From: an uncultured Lachnospiraceae bacterium | Lineage (GTDB): Bacteria > Bacillota > Clostridia > Lachnospirales > Lachnospiraceae | Assembly: GCA_900553355.1 (NCBI GenBank) | Contig: USDK01000029.1 | Location: 1 to 37,911 of the forward strand | Length of the DNA: 37,911 nucleotides | Reading direction: 5' to 3' | Shown: positions 1-8,458 of the stretch, piece by piece | Numbering within the stretch: position 1 is the first letter of the stretch | Layout: each line of letters begins with the position of its first letter | Notes under the pieces: model-generated | What the model saw: only the letters and a program-made list of their open reading frames with translations | The model's database searches: none | Told to the model about the DNA's origin: nothing | Position numbers and translations under genes: made by a program

Positions 1-5
1 GACAG

Positions 6-39
6 GTGGCTCTCGCCACACCGGACTGGCGGCTCCGCC
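6..39. other. Two small GC-rich hairpins at the left edge
   Basis: GTGGC-TCTC-GCCAC and GGCG-GCTC-CGCC follow one another in the first 40 bases. They contrast with the AT-rich sequence that follows. They may be the end of a terminator or repeat belonging to an element cut off by the window edge. No function can be assigned. Confidence 0.2.
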
Positions 40-120
40 GCACCGTAATATTCACCTACGGAACAGTGGTATACTGTGAATGGAGTAGTAAATTAAAAGA
101 ATAGAAGTATATGAGAAGCT

Positions 121-1308
121 ATGAAAAAACCAGGTTATTATTCCTCCGGCGAGTTCGCCCGCATGGCAGGCGTTACTCTCCGGACGATACGTTACTATGA
201 CAAACAGAATATCTTAAAGCCCTCGCTTGTCAGTGAAGCGGGGGCGCGTTTCTATACGGATGAAGATTTTGCGAGGCTTCAGCAGATTCTCTTGCTGAAG
301 TATCTGGGCTTTTCTTTGGATGATATTCGAGAGATGACGGTGGCAGACTCTGATTATCATTTTATGCTGGATTCTTTGAAGATCCAGTTAAAGCTGGTGC
401 AGGATCGGATCGAACAGATGCAGCTGGTGGAGCAGGCTATTAAGGACACCACAGAATCCATTCAGGAGGAGCATACGGTGGACTGGAGCCGAATGTTGAA
501 TCTGATCCATCTGACGGGGATGGAGCAGAGTCTGAAAAACCAGTACCAGAACGCATCCAATATTTCCTCCAGGATCAGTCTTCACAGCCTGTATGCACAG
601 AATCTGAAGGGATGGTTTCCTTGGATCTATGAACAGTGCCAGATCCGGCCGGGAATGAAGATACTGGAAGTGGGCTGCGGGGACGGAACGCTTTGGCAGC
701 AGAATAAGAATCGACTGCCAGGAGATATTCAGGTTACGTTATCAGATGTTTCAGAAGGGATGCTGAGGGACGCCAGGCGTGCGCTTGGGACGGAAGATAT
801 CAGATTTGATTTTCAGGTTCTGGACTGTCAGCAGATTCTTTATCCAGAGAATACGTTTGATCTGGTGGTAGCAAACCATGTCTTGTTTTATTGTGATGAT
901 CTAAAGAAAGCATTATCCGAGATCCAGAGAGTGTTAAAGCCAAAAGGACGACTGGTGTGCAGTACCTATGGACATGACCACATGAAGGAGGTCAGTGAAC
1001 TGGTGCAGGAGTTTGACGAACATATTGTGCTGGCGGCAGATAAGCTGTATGAGAAGTTCGGAAGGGAAAATGGAACGGAAATCCTTAGTTCTTATTTTTC
1101 CGATATAGAATGGAGGACCTATGAGGACTGTCTGATCGTGCCGGAACCGGAGCCTTTGATTTCTTACATCTTGTCCTGCCACGGGAATCAGGGACAGTAT
1201 ATTCCGGAACGATATCGGGAATTCTTTAGTTATGTAAAGAAGAAAACGGATCAGGGAATGAGGATTACAAAAGATGCAGGAGTGTTTATAGCCAAAGCAA
1301 AAGAATAA
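121..1308 (+). CDS. MerR-family regulator fused to a SAM-dependent methyltransferase
   Basis: The 395-residue protein has two modules. Residues about 5-75 form a MerR winged helix-turn-helix (SGEFARMAGVTLRTIRYYDK), followed by a coiled-coil-like stretch at about 85-115. From about residue 150 there is a class I methyltransferase domain with motif I ILEVGCGDGT near residue 181 and a later VVANHVLFY block. MerR proteins bind a dyad inside an over-long promoter spacer and activate by untwisting it. The C-terminal domain normally senses the ligand, and here that position is held by a methyltransferase fold, so either catalysis or ligand binding is possible. The ribosome site is weak (AGAAG). The promoter just downstream carries a matching MerR-type dyad, so the rfb operon is the likely target; that is inference. 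Confidence 0.88.
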   Translation: MKKPGYYSSGEFARMAGVTLRTIRYYDKQNILKPSLVSEAGARFYTDEDFARLQQILLLKYLGFSLDDIREMTVADSDYHFMLDSLKIQLKLVQDRIEQMQLVEQAIKDTTESIQEEHTVDWSRMLNLIHLTGMEQSLKNQYQNASNISSRISLHSLYAQNLKGWFPWIYEQCQIRPGMKILEVGCGDGTLWQQNKNRLPGDIQVTLSDVSEGMLRDARRALGTEDIRFDFQVLDCQQILYPENTFDLVVANHVLFYCDDLKKALSEIQRVLKPKGRLVCSTYGHDHMKEVSELVQEFDEHIVLAADKLYEKFGRENGTEILSSYFSDIEWRTYEDCLIVPEPEPLISYILSCHGNQGQYIPERYREFFSYVKKKTDQGMRITKDAGVFIAKAKE

Positions 1309-1352
1309 TTTTTGTGCAATCTGCTGAAAATGTTACAAATTGTTAAAAATAC

Positions 1353-1383
1353 TTGAAGGTGACCTAGCGTCACCTTTTATAAT
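1353..1383 (+). promoter_or_regulatory. MerR-type promoter/operator ahead of rfbA
   Basis: A -35 box TTGAAG (1353-1358) and a perfect -10 box TATAAT (1378-1383) are separated by 19 bp. This is longer than the usual 17 and is typical of MerR-controlled promoters. The spacer region holds an 8-bp perfect dyad, AAGGTGAC-CTAGC-GTCACCTT (1356-1376). The MerR gene lies directly upstream and rfbA begins 75 bases after the -10 box. Read as RNA, the same dyad could fold into a short hairpin followed by TTTT and help end the merR transcript. Confidence 0.72.
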
Positions 1384-1457
1384 GTCTTCAGACTGATAGA
1401 ATGAGACTGAAATAGTACATACTAAGCGTATCAAATACAAAGGAGGCTTTCTATACG

Positions 1458-2354
1458 ATGAAAGGCATTATCTTAGCAGGAGGATCCGGGACGCGTCTGT
1501 ATCCTCTGACCATGGTAACATCCAAACAATTATTACCAATCTATGACAAACCGATGATCTATTATCCGATGTCGGTGCTGATGAATGCGGGTATCCGTGA
1601 TATCCTGATCATCTCCACCCCACAGGATACGCCAAGATTCCAGGAGCTTTTGGGGGACGGCCATCAGTTTGGTGTGGAGCTTTCTTATGCAGTACAGCCA
1701 AGCCCGGACGGACTGGCCCAGGCTTTCATTATTGGCGAGGAATTCATCGGAGATGACTGTGTGGCCATGGTACTGGGAGACAATATTTTTGCCGGCCATG
1801 GATTGAAAAAACGTCTGAAAGCGGCGGTAAAAAATGCGGAAGAAGGAAAAGGAGCCACTGTTTTCGGCTATTATGTAGACGATCCGGAGCGTTTCGGTAT
1901 CGTAGAATTTGACCATAACGGCAAGGCTGTTTCTATCGAGGAAAAGCCGGAGCATCCAAAGAGCAACTACTGTGTCACTGGCCTTTATTTCTACGACAAC
2001 GATGTGGTTGAGTATGCAAAAGGCCTGAAACCGGGAAAACGAGGCGAGCTGGAGATTACCGATCTGAACCGGATCTATCTGGAAAAGAATCGGCTGAACG
2101 TAGAACTTCTGGGACAGGGATTTACCTGGCTGGATACAGGAACCCATGAGAGTCTGGTGGATGCCACCAACTTTGTAAAGACCATGGAGACCCATCAGCA
2201 TCGTAAGATCGCATGCTTGGAGGAGATTGCTTATCTGAACGGCTGGATCAGCAAAGACGCCATCATGGAAGTCTATGAGGTGCTGAAGAAAAACCAGTAC
2301 GGACAGTATCTGAAAGACGTCGTAGATGGAAAATATCAGGAAAACTTATATTAA
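1458..2354 (+). CDS. rfbA: Glucose-1-phosphate thymidylyltransferase
   Basis: RmlA joins dTTP and glucose-1-phosphate to give dTDP-glucose and pyrophosphate, the first step to dTDP-L-rhamnose, in the cytoplasm. The 298-residue length is normal for the short RmlA class. The N-terminus carries the nucleotide-binding signature GGSGTRLYPLT followed by KQLLPIYDKPMIYYP; VMVLGDNIF-type (here AMVLGDNIF) and EEKP motifs follow. AGGAGG lies 11 bases before the ATG. It is the first gene of a tight rfbA-rfbB-rfbD-rfbC operon and is read from the MerR-type promoter upstream. No oddity is visible in the reading frame. Confidence 0.97.
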   Translation: MKGIILAGGSGTRLYPLTMVTSKQLLPIYDKPMIYYPMSVLMNAGIRDILIISTPQDTPRFQELLGDGHQFGVELSYAVQPSPDGLAQAFIIGEEFIGDDCVAMVLGDNIFAGHGLKKRLKAAVKNAEEGKGATVFGYYVDDPERFGIVEFDHNGKAVSIEEKPEHPKSNYCVTGLYFYDNDVVEYAKGLKPGKRGELEITDLNRIYLEKNRLNVELLGQGFTWLDTGTHESLVDATNFVKTMETHQHRKIACLEEIAYLNGWISKDAIMEVYEVLKKNQYGQYLKDVVDGKYQENLY

Positions 2355-2376
2355 CAACATAAAGGAGATAAAACTT

Positions 2377-3396
2377 ATGACAATCATTGTAACCGGCGGA
2401 GCCGGATTTATCGGAAGTAACTTTGTATTTCACATGCTGGACAAGTATCCGGATTACCGGATCGTATGTCTGGACTGCCTGACCTATGCGGGAAATCTTT
2501 CCACGCTGGCACCTGTGATGGATAATCCGAATTTCCGTTTTGTGAAAGAAAGCATCACAGACAGAGAGGCTGTCTACAAATTATTCGAAGAAGAGCATCC
2601 GGACATGGTGGTGAACTTTGCGGCAGAGAGCCATGTGGACCGCTCCATTGAGAATCCGGAAGTGTTCCTGGATACGAATATCAAGGGAACGGCGGTTTTG
2701 ATGGACGCCTGCAGAAAATATGGGATCCAGAGATATCATCAGGTGTCCACGGATGAAGTATATGGAGATCTTCCGTTAGACCGTCCGGATCTGTTCTTTA
2801 CAGAAGAGACTCCGATTCATACCAGCAGCCCATACAGTGCATCCAAGGCGTCTGCAGATCTTCTGGTACTTGCATATCACAGAACTTATGGACTGCCTGT
2901 GACCATCAGCCGGTGTTCTAACAATTACGGCCCATATCATTTCCCGGAGAAGCTGATCCCACTGATGATTGCCAATGCACTGAATGATAAGCCGCTTCCG
3001 GTATATGGAAAGGGTGAAAATGTCCGTGACTGGCTGTATGTAGAAGATCACTGTAAGGCCATTGACCTGATCATCCACAAAGGACGTGTGGGAGAGGTTT
3101 ATAATATCGGCGGACATAATGAGATGAAGAATATTGATATCGTAAAGATTATCTGTAAAGAGCTTGGCAAGCCGGAGAGCCTGATCACCTATGTGACAGA
3201 CCGCAAAGGCCATGATATGCGTTATGCCATTGATCCCACCAAGATTCATAACGAACTGGGATGGCTGCCGGAGACGAAGTTTGAAGATGGAATCAAGAAG
3301 ACGATCCAGTGGTATCTGGACAATAAGGAGTGGTGGGAGACTATCATTTCCGGAGAATATCAGAACTACTATGAAAAAATGTATGGCAATCGATAA
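2377..3396 (+). CDS. rfbB: dTDP-glucose 4,6-dehydratase
   Basis: RmlB, an extended short-chain dehydrogenase, oxidises, dehydrates and reduces dTDP-glucose to dTDP-4-keto-6-deoxyglucose using bound NAD. The N-terminal Rossmann signature TGGAGFIGSNFV is intact, as are STDEVYGDL and the catalytic YSASK. The start is the ATG preceded by AAAGGAG at 2361-2367, giving 339 residues. An in-frame ATG 51 bases upstream lies inside rfbA and would add a tail before the Rossmann strand, so I reject it. The gap to rfbA is 22 bases. Confidence 0.97.
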   Translation: MTIIVTGGAGFIGSNFVFHMLDKYPDYRIVCLDCLTYAGNLSTLAPVMDNPNFRFVKESITDREAVYKLFEEEHPDMVVNFAAESHVDRSIENPEVFLDTNIKGTAVLMDACRKYGIQRYHQVSTDEVYGDLPLDRPDLFFTEETPIHTSSPYSASKASADLLVLAYHRTYGLPVTISRCSNNYGPYHFPEKLIPLMIANALNDKPLPVYGKGENVRDWLYVEDHCKAIDLIIHKGRVGEVYNIGGHNEMKNIDIVKIICKELGKPESLITYVTDRKGHDMRYAIDPTKIHNELGWLPETKFEDGIKKTIQWYLDNKEWWETIISGEYQNYYEKMYGNR

Positions 3397-3411
3397 AGGA
3401 GCGTGAAGCGG

Positions 3412-4353
3412 ATGAAGGTTTTAGTGACAGGTGTGGCAGGACAGCTGGGCCACGATGTGATGAATGAACTGGCAGGACGTGGAATTGAAGGAATCGGAAG
3501 TGATATTGCACCGGAATACAGTGGGGTGGCAGATGGATCTGCCGTAACCACGATGCCTTACATTCAGATGGATATTACCGATGAGAAGGCAGTAAACGAT
3601 AAAATCAAAGAAGTAAATCCTGATGTGGTCGTACACTGTGCTGCCTGGACGGCGGTAGATCTGGCAGAGGATGAAGATAAGGTGGACAAAGTGCGTGCCA
3701 TCAATGCAGACGGCACCCGGTATATTGCCAATGTCTGCAAGGAACTGAACTGCAAGATGGTCTATATCAGTACGGACTATGTATTTGACGGCCAGGGAGA
3801 GACGCCGTGGGATCCGGACTGCAAGGATTACAAGCCTCTGAATGTATATGGGCAGACGAAGCTGGAAGGTGAGCTGGCTGTATCTGAGACGCTGGAGAAA
3901 TATTTCATCGTCCGGATTGCCTGGGTGTTTGGCAAGAACGGCAAGAACTTTATCAAGACCATGCTGAATGTAGGGAAAACCCACGACAAGCTGACCGTAG
4001 TCAACGACCAGATCGGAACGCCGACTTATACTTATGATCTGGCAAGACTGCTGGTAGATATGATCGAAACAGATAAATATGGCTATTACCATGCCACCAA
4101 TGAAGGCGGTTATATCAGCTGGTATGATTTCACCAAAGAAATTTTCCGTCAGGCCGTAGAGCTTGGACACAGCGAATACAGCGAAGAACGGTTAAGCGTG
4201 GCACCGGTCACGACTGCAGAATATGGAGTCTCAAAGGCTGCAAGACCATTCAACAGCCGTCTGGATAAGAGTAAGCTGGTAAAGAATGGCTTTCAGCCGT
4301 TGCCCACCTGGCAGGATGCGCTGAGCCGTTATCTGAAAGAGATTGAATTTTAA
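3412..4353 (+). CDS. rfbD: dTDP-4-dehydrorhamnose reductase
   Basis: RmlD reduces dTDP-4-keto-L-rhamnose to dTDP-L-rhamnose, the last step of the pathway. The protein of about 313 residues begins with the Rossmann motif VTGVAGQLGHDV and carries STDYVFDG and the catalytic YGQTK. A GTG nine bases upstream is in frame, but the AAAGGAG at 3395-3401 sits too close to it and at a proper distance from the ATG chosen here. It lies 15 bases after rfbB and precedes rfbC, so the last two steps are encoded in reverse order of use, as in many Firmicutes. Confidence 0.95.
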   Translation: MKVLVTGVAGQLGHDVMNELAGRGIEGIGSDIAPEYSGVADGSAVTTMPYIQMDITDEKAVNDKIKEVNPDVVVHCAAWTAVDLAEDEDKVDKVRAINADGTRYIANVCKELNCKMVYISTDYVFDGQGETPWDPDCKDYKPLNVYGQTKLEGELAVSETLEKYFIVRIAWVFGKNGKNFIKTMLNVGKTHDKLTVVNDQIGTPTYTYDLARLLVDMIETDKYGYYHATNEGGYISWYDFTKEIFRQAVELGHSEYSEERLSVAPVTTAEYGVSKAARPFNSRLDKSKLVKNGFQPLPTWQDALSRYLKEIEF

Positions 4354-4377
4354 GAGGTCAGATAAGGAGAGATAACA

Positions 4378-4986
4378 ATGGGACAGATCAAAGTAGAAAA
4401 AAATGCCGGTGGTATTGAGGGACTGTGTGTGATCGAACCCACCGTCCACGGAGATGCCAGAGGTTATTTTATGGAAACCTATAATCAGAAAGACATGGAA
4501 GAAGCAGGACTTAACATGGTATTTGTACAGGACAATCAGTCCTGTTCTACCAAAGGAGTACTCCGTGGACTTCATTTCCAGAAGGAATTTCCACAGGGAA
4601 AGCTGGTCCGTGTGATCAAGGGATCTGTGTTTGACGTGGCTGTAGATTTGAGAAGCGGCAGCGAGACCTACGGAAAATGGTTTGGCATCGAACTGACAGA
4701 AGAAAATAAAAAGCAGTTCTATATTCCGGAAGGATTTGCACATGGATTTCTGGTGTTAAGTGATATTGCAGAGTTTTGCTATAAGTGTACGGACTTTTAT
4801 CATCCGGGGGATGAAGGAGGCCTTGCCTGGAACGATCCGGAAATTGGCATTACCTGGCCGAAGCTTACCGGCGAGTATCCGGGAAATGCGTCGGCAGAAG
4901 GATATACTCTGGAGGATGGGACAAAGCTGAACTTAAGCGATAAGGATCAGAAATGGGCAGTTCTGAAAGAGACGTTTCACTTTTAA
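4378..4986 (+). CDS. rfbC: dTDP-4-dehydrorhamnose 3,5-epimerase
   Basis: RmlC, a cupin, inverts C3 and C5 of dTDP-4-keto-6-deoxyglucose to give the L-rhamno intermediate. The 202-residue protein holds the conserved GVLRGLHFQ with the catalytic His, the EAG/DARGYF-type N-terminal strand, and the GFAHGFLVLSD block. AAGGAG precedes the ATG. The gene closes the four-gene rhamnose cassette, and a strong hairpin terminator follows its stop. Confidence 0.96.
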   Translation: MGQIKVEKNAGGIEGLCVIEPTVHGDARGYFMETYNQKDMEEAGLNMVFVQDNQSCSTKGVLRGLHFQKEFPQGKLVRVIKGSVFDVAVDLRSGSETYGKWFGIELTEENKKQFYIPEGFAHGFLVLSDIAEFCYKCTDFYHPGDEGGLAWNDPEIGITWPKLTGEYPGNASAEGYTLEDGTKLNLSDKDQKWAVLKETFHF

Positions 4987-5001
4987 GTAAAAAAGAATGG
5001 G

Positions 5002-5036
5002 AAAAACTTGGCTGCAGATGCGGCCAAGTTTTTCGT
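5002..5036 (+). terminator. Terminator after rfbC
   Basis: An 11-bp perfect stem, AAAAACTTGGC with GCCAAGTTTTT, closes around a 10-base loop. The 3' arm supplies the T tract. It separates the dTDP-rhamnose genes from gtrA. No clear promoter is seen before gtrA, so part of the transcription probably reads through. Confidence 0.8.
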
Positions 5037-5058
5037 GTGTTTAGAAGGAGACAGCCAA

Positions 5059-5487
5059 ATGAAGATATCGAATCTTGTGGATAGGACATTGCTGAAGTTT
5101 CTCATGGTAGGAGTGGTAAATACATTATTCGGGTCAGCCATTATGTTTGCATTGTACAATCTTTTACACTGCAGTTACTGGGTGTCGTCGGCGGCAAATT
5201 ATGTATGTGGGAGTATTCTGAGCTTCTTTTTAAATAAGCATTTTACCTTCCAGAATCAGAGTAAAAGCATTGCTGTTGTGATCAAATTTACTATTAATAT
5301 TGTTGTCTGCTATCTGCTGGCATATGGGATTGCAAAGCCGGCAGTGCGTTTCCTGCTGGAGGGCAGCAGTCAGAAAGTACAGGAGAATCTGTCGATGCTG
5401 GCCGGGATGGTGCTTTTTGTGGGATTCAACTATATCGGACAGCGTTTTTTTGCATTTGCAGAGCATGGGAACAGGAAAAATCAGTGA
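5059..5487 (+). CDS. GtrA-like four-helix membrane protein
   Basis: The 142-residue protein has about four hydrophobic segments and the family opening LLKFLMVGVVNTLFGSAIMF, then a conserved FFLNKHFTF loop and a closing FVGFNYIGQRFFAF. GtrA/DPMS-type proteins are thought to flip or assist undecaprenyl-phosphate-linked sugars across the membrane for glycan decoration. The start is the ATG with AGAAGGAG at 5043-5050; an earlier in-frame ATG at 5008 lies inside the terminator hairpin and is rejected. It is followed by a glycosyltransferase gene, which fits a side-chain or decoration role. Confidence 0.85.
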   Translation: MKISNLVDRTLLKFLMVGVVNTLFGSAIMFALYNLLHCSYWVSSAANYVCGSILSFFLNKHFTFQNQSKSIAVVIKFTINIVVCYLLAYGIAKPAVRFLLEGSSQKVQENLSMLAGMVLFVGFNYIGQRFFAFAEHGNRKNQ

Positions 5488-5547
5488 GTTAAATGTTTTC
5501 ATCCGGGAGAAAATAGTGTATGATATTGCCAGGAAGCGAGGAAGGTT

Positions 5548-7374
5548 ATGGATACTTATAAGATTAAATGGACGAAAATCATAAAAAAGTTATCTCCTTA
5601 TAATATAAAAAAGGGGCTTCTTTATTTTAAACATTTCGGACCAAAGGAATTCTGGATCCGTCTGACAGAGCGGTTTCAGGCAGATGATGTGGACTATGAA
5701 GAATGGTACCGAAATCACAGGGCAACGGCAGAGGAACTGGAAAAGCAGAGATCGAAGACATTTCCCTATGCGCCTGTGATCAGTATTCTGGTTCCGGTCT
5801 ATCATACGCCGGAGGAGTTTTTAAAACAGATGATCCAGTCTGTGCGCAAGCAGACTTACTCCAACTGGGAATTATGTATTGCAAATGCAGATCCAAAGGA
5901 TCAGGAAGTAAAAGAAATCTTAAAAACGGCATCGGCAAAAGACGTGCGGATAAAGGTGACAGAAGTGCCGGAAAATGAAGGAATTGCCCAGAATACGAAT
6001 GCTGCTCTTAAAATAGCGTCGGGGGACTATATCGGACTTCTGGATCATGACGATCTTCTGACGCCGGATGCACTATATGAAGTGGTCCGTGTCCTGAATG
6101 AGAAGGAGCGGCCACAGGTGATATATTCAGATGAAGATAAGGTGACGACAGATCTTACGGAACATTTCCAGCCGTTTATGAAACCGGATTTTAATAAGGA
6201 TTTGCTGAGGGCCAACAATTATATCTGTCATTTTTTTGTGGCAGAAAAGAAGCTGGTGGAACAGATCGGAGGATTTCGCGGGGAATATAATGGGGCCCAG
6301 GACTATGACCTGATCCTTCGTTGTACGGAAAAGGCAGAAAATATCGCACATATCCCGAGAATCCTGTATCACTGGAGAGTGCATAAGGCATCGACGGCAG
6401 ACAATCCGGCCAGCAAGATGTACGCTTTCGATGCGGGAAAACGGGCGATAGAGGACCATTTAATACGTTGTGGAGAAAAAGGAGTCGTATCGCACACGAA
6501 GGATCTGGGATTTTACCGGGTAAAGTATCAGCTGCAGGGCAGTCCGCTGGTTTCGATCATTATTCCCAATAAGGATCATACCGATATGCTGGACAGATGT
6601 CTGCAGTCTGTGAAAAAATCGTCTTATCAGAACTATGAGATTATAATTGTGGAGAATAACAGCGAAAAGGAAGAGACGTTTGCATATTATAAAAAGATAG
6701 AATCTGACAGAATCAAGGTGGTTTACTGGAAAGGAATCTTTAATTATTCGGCGATCAACAACTTTGGGGTAAAAGCCTCCAGAGGGGATTACCTGGTGCT
6801 TCTGAATAATGATGTGGAAGTGATTTCCGAAGACTGGATTGAGGAGATGCTTTCCAACTGTCAGAGAAAAGATGTGGGGATTGTCGGCGCAAAATTATAT
6901 TATCCGGACGATACGGTGCAGCATGCAGGAATCATTGTGGGAATCGGCGGCGTGGCCGGAAACGTATTTACGGGACTTCCGCGTAAGTTTTCCGGATATT
7001 TTCATAAAGCTTCGATCCAGCAGGATCTGTCTGCTGTGACGGCGGCCTGTATGATGGTGAAAAGATCGGTATATGAGAACATGAACGGTCTGGAAGAAAA
7101 GCTGCAGGTTGCATTTAATGATGTGGATTTCTGCCTCAGGGTAAGAAGTGCAGGTTATCTTGTGGTATATGATCCCTATGTAGAATTATATCATCATGAG
7201 TCTAAGACACGGGGAGCGGAAAATACAAAGGAGAAGGTCCGTAGATTTCAGTCGGAGATTGAATATATGCGGAGCCACTGGCTGGATCTTCTGAAGAAGG
7301 GAGATCCTATGTATAATCCCAATCTGACACTGACAAAATGGGATTATTCTTTGAAGAACAACAGGCGGGATTAG
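5548..7374 (+). CDS. Tandem two-domain GT2 glycosyltransferase
   Basis: This 608-residue protein contains two GT-A fold GT2 domains in one chain. The first starts near residue 74 (ISILVPVYHTPEEF) and has GLLDHDD as its DXD-like site. The second starts near residue 333 (VSIIIPNKDHTDMLDRCLQS) with VLLNNDVEV as its metal site and a downstream NDVDFCLRV acceptor region. Such tandem proteins extend rhamnose-rich or other repeat polymers, often adding two different linkages. No membrane segment is obvious. AGGAAGG precedes the start. The next GT gene begins two bases after the stop. The donor sugar cannot be read from sequence; dTDP-rhamnose is likely from context. Confidence 0.88.
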   Translation: MDTYKIKWTKIIKKLSPYNIKKGLLYFKHFGPKEFWIRLTERFQADDVDYEEWYRNHRATAEELEKQRSKTFPYAPVISILVPVYHTPEEFLKQMIQSVRKQTYSNWELCIANADPKDQEVKEILKTASAKDVRIKVTEVPENEGIAQNTNAALKIASGDYIGLLDHDDLLTPDALYEVVRVLNEKERPQVIYSDEDKVTTDLTEHFQPFMKPDFNKDLLRANNYICHFFVAEKKLVEQIGGFRGEYNGAQDYDLILRCTEKAENIAHIPRILYHWRVHKASTADNPASKMYAFDAGKRAIEDHLIRCGEKGVVSHTKDLGFYRVKYQLQGSPLVSIIIPNKDHTDMLDRCLQSVKKSSYQNYEIIIVENNSEKEETFAYYKKIESDRIKVVYWKGIFNYSAINNFGVKASRGDYLVLLNNDVEVISEDWIEEMLSNCQRKDVGIVGAKLYYPDDTVQHAGIIVGIGGVAGNVFTGLPRKFSGYFHKASIQQDLSAVTAACMMVKRSVYENMNGLEEKLQVAFNDVDFCLRVRSAGYLVVYDPYVELYHHESKTRGAENTKEKVRRFQSEIEYMRSHWLDLLKKGDPMYNPNLTLTKWDYSLKNNRRD

Positions 7375-7376
7375 CG

Positions 7377-8327
7377 ATGAGTGAAGTAACAGTAGTGATA
7401 CCAAATTATAAGGGGAAACAATATCTGTGCGCCTGCGTACAGAGCCTGTATGAGAGTACAGATCTGGATCTGGATGTCTTGATTGTGGATAACGCATCCA
7501 ATGACGGGAGTGTGGAAGAGGTAAAAAAGGCATATCCAAAGGTCCGTTTTGTGATGCTGGATCAGAACTATGGTTTCTGTAAAGCTGTAAATATAGGAAT
7601 CCAAAAATCGGATACCCCCTTTGTGTTCCTGCTTAATAATGATACTCTGGTATGTAAGGGGGCTGTTGAAGCTTTGCTGTCAGCGGTCCGGCAGGATGAA
7701 CGGATTTTTTCTGTGGAATCTAAGATGTTGCAGTATCAGGACCACAGCAGGCTGGACAGTGCAGGTACTTATTATAATGCTCTGGGATGGGCTTTTGCGA
7801 GAGGGAAGGACAAGCCTGCCTGTCGTTATCAGAAGAAAGAAGATACATTTGCCGCCTGTGGAGGAGCTGCCATTTATCGGAAAAAGGTGTTTGAAGAAAT
7901 CGGATATTTTGACGAACGCCATTTCGCTTATCTGGAAGATGTGGATCTGGGGTATCGGGCAAAGATCTTCGGATGGCGGAATGTCTATGAACCCAGGGCC
8001 AGGATTATTCATGTGGGAAGTGCTTCCAGCGGTTCCCGCTATAACGAATTTAAGATCCGGCTGTCTGCCAGAAATAATTTATATATGATCTATAAAAATA
8101 TGCCTGTTTTGCAGATTGTTTTAAATCTGCCGTTTCTTCTTGTGGGATTTCTGATCAAATATCTTTTTTTCCTGAAGAAGGGAATGGGAAATATATATCT
8201 GAAAGGGCTGAAGGAAGCCTTTTCGTTAATGAAAAAAAAGAAAAAAGTGTTGTATAAGACAGAAAGATTTTGGAATTATCTGAAAATACAGATGGATCTT
8301 TGGATCAACATTTTGAGGCTTATCTAG
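7377..8327 (+). CDS. GT2 glycosyltransferase, rhamnosyltransferase-like
   Basis: The protein of about 316 residues opens with TVVIPNYKGKQYLCACVQSL and has DNASNDGS, the metal-binding LLNNDT, and an acceptor-side block FAYLEDVDLGYRAK. A hydrophobic segment near residues 245-265 (LPFLLVGFLIKYLFFL) suggests association with the membrane. This layout resembles WbbL-like rhamnosyltransferases. The start is the ATG two bases after the preceding stop, with AGGCGGG eight bases before it; a longer in-frame start overlapping the upstream gene has no ribosome site. Confidence 0.87.
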   Translation: MSEVTVVIPNYKGKQYLCACVQSLYESTDLDLDVLIVDNASNDGSVEEVKKAYPKVRFVMLDQNYGFCKAVNIGIQKSDTPFVFLLNNDTLVCKGAVEALLSAVRQDERIFSVESKMLQYQDHSRLDSAGTYYNALGWAFARGKDKPACRYQKKEDTFAACGGAAIYRKKVFEEIGYFDERHFAYLEDVDLGYRAKIFGWRNVYEPRARIIHVGSASSGSRYNEFKIRLSARNNLYMIYKNMPVLQIVLNLPFLLVGFLIKYLFFLKKGMGNIYLKGLKEAFSLMKKKKKVLYKTERFWNYLKIQMDLWINILRLI

Positions 8328-8376
8328 GGAAATACTTATTATTATCTTAAATATGCCGCAGAATGTTGTGTTTTTC

Positions 8377-8405
8377 TTGCGTAATTTTGTAAAATCATGT
8401 ATGAT
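8377..8405 (+). promoter_or_regulatory. Promoter before the polyprenyl glycosylphosphotransferase
   Basis: TTGCGT (8377-8382) and TATGAT (8400-8405) are 17 bp apart in an AT-rich 131-base gap. This implies a separate transcript for the initiating transferase and the downstream LCP gene. Confidence 0.6.
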
Positions 8406-8458
8406 TAATTAAGTATGTTACGAAAATATTACAAAAAGATTTCGGAGTTGATGAAGTT

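Noticed and set aside
1533..2201. 222-codon minus-strand frame opposite rfbA
   Set aside because: Codon use and composition are those of an antisense shadow; rfbA on the plus strand is certain.
5548..7374. Frameshift fusion of two glycosyltransferase genes
   Set aside because: Both GT2 domains are complete and joined in one frame; tandem GT2 proteins are a known architecture.
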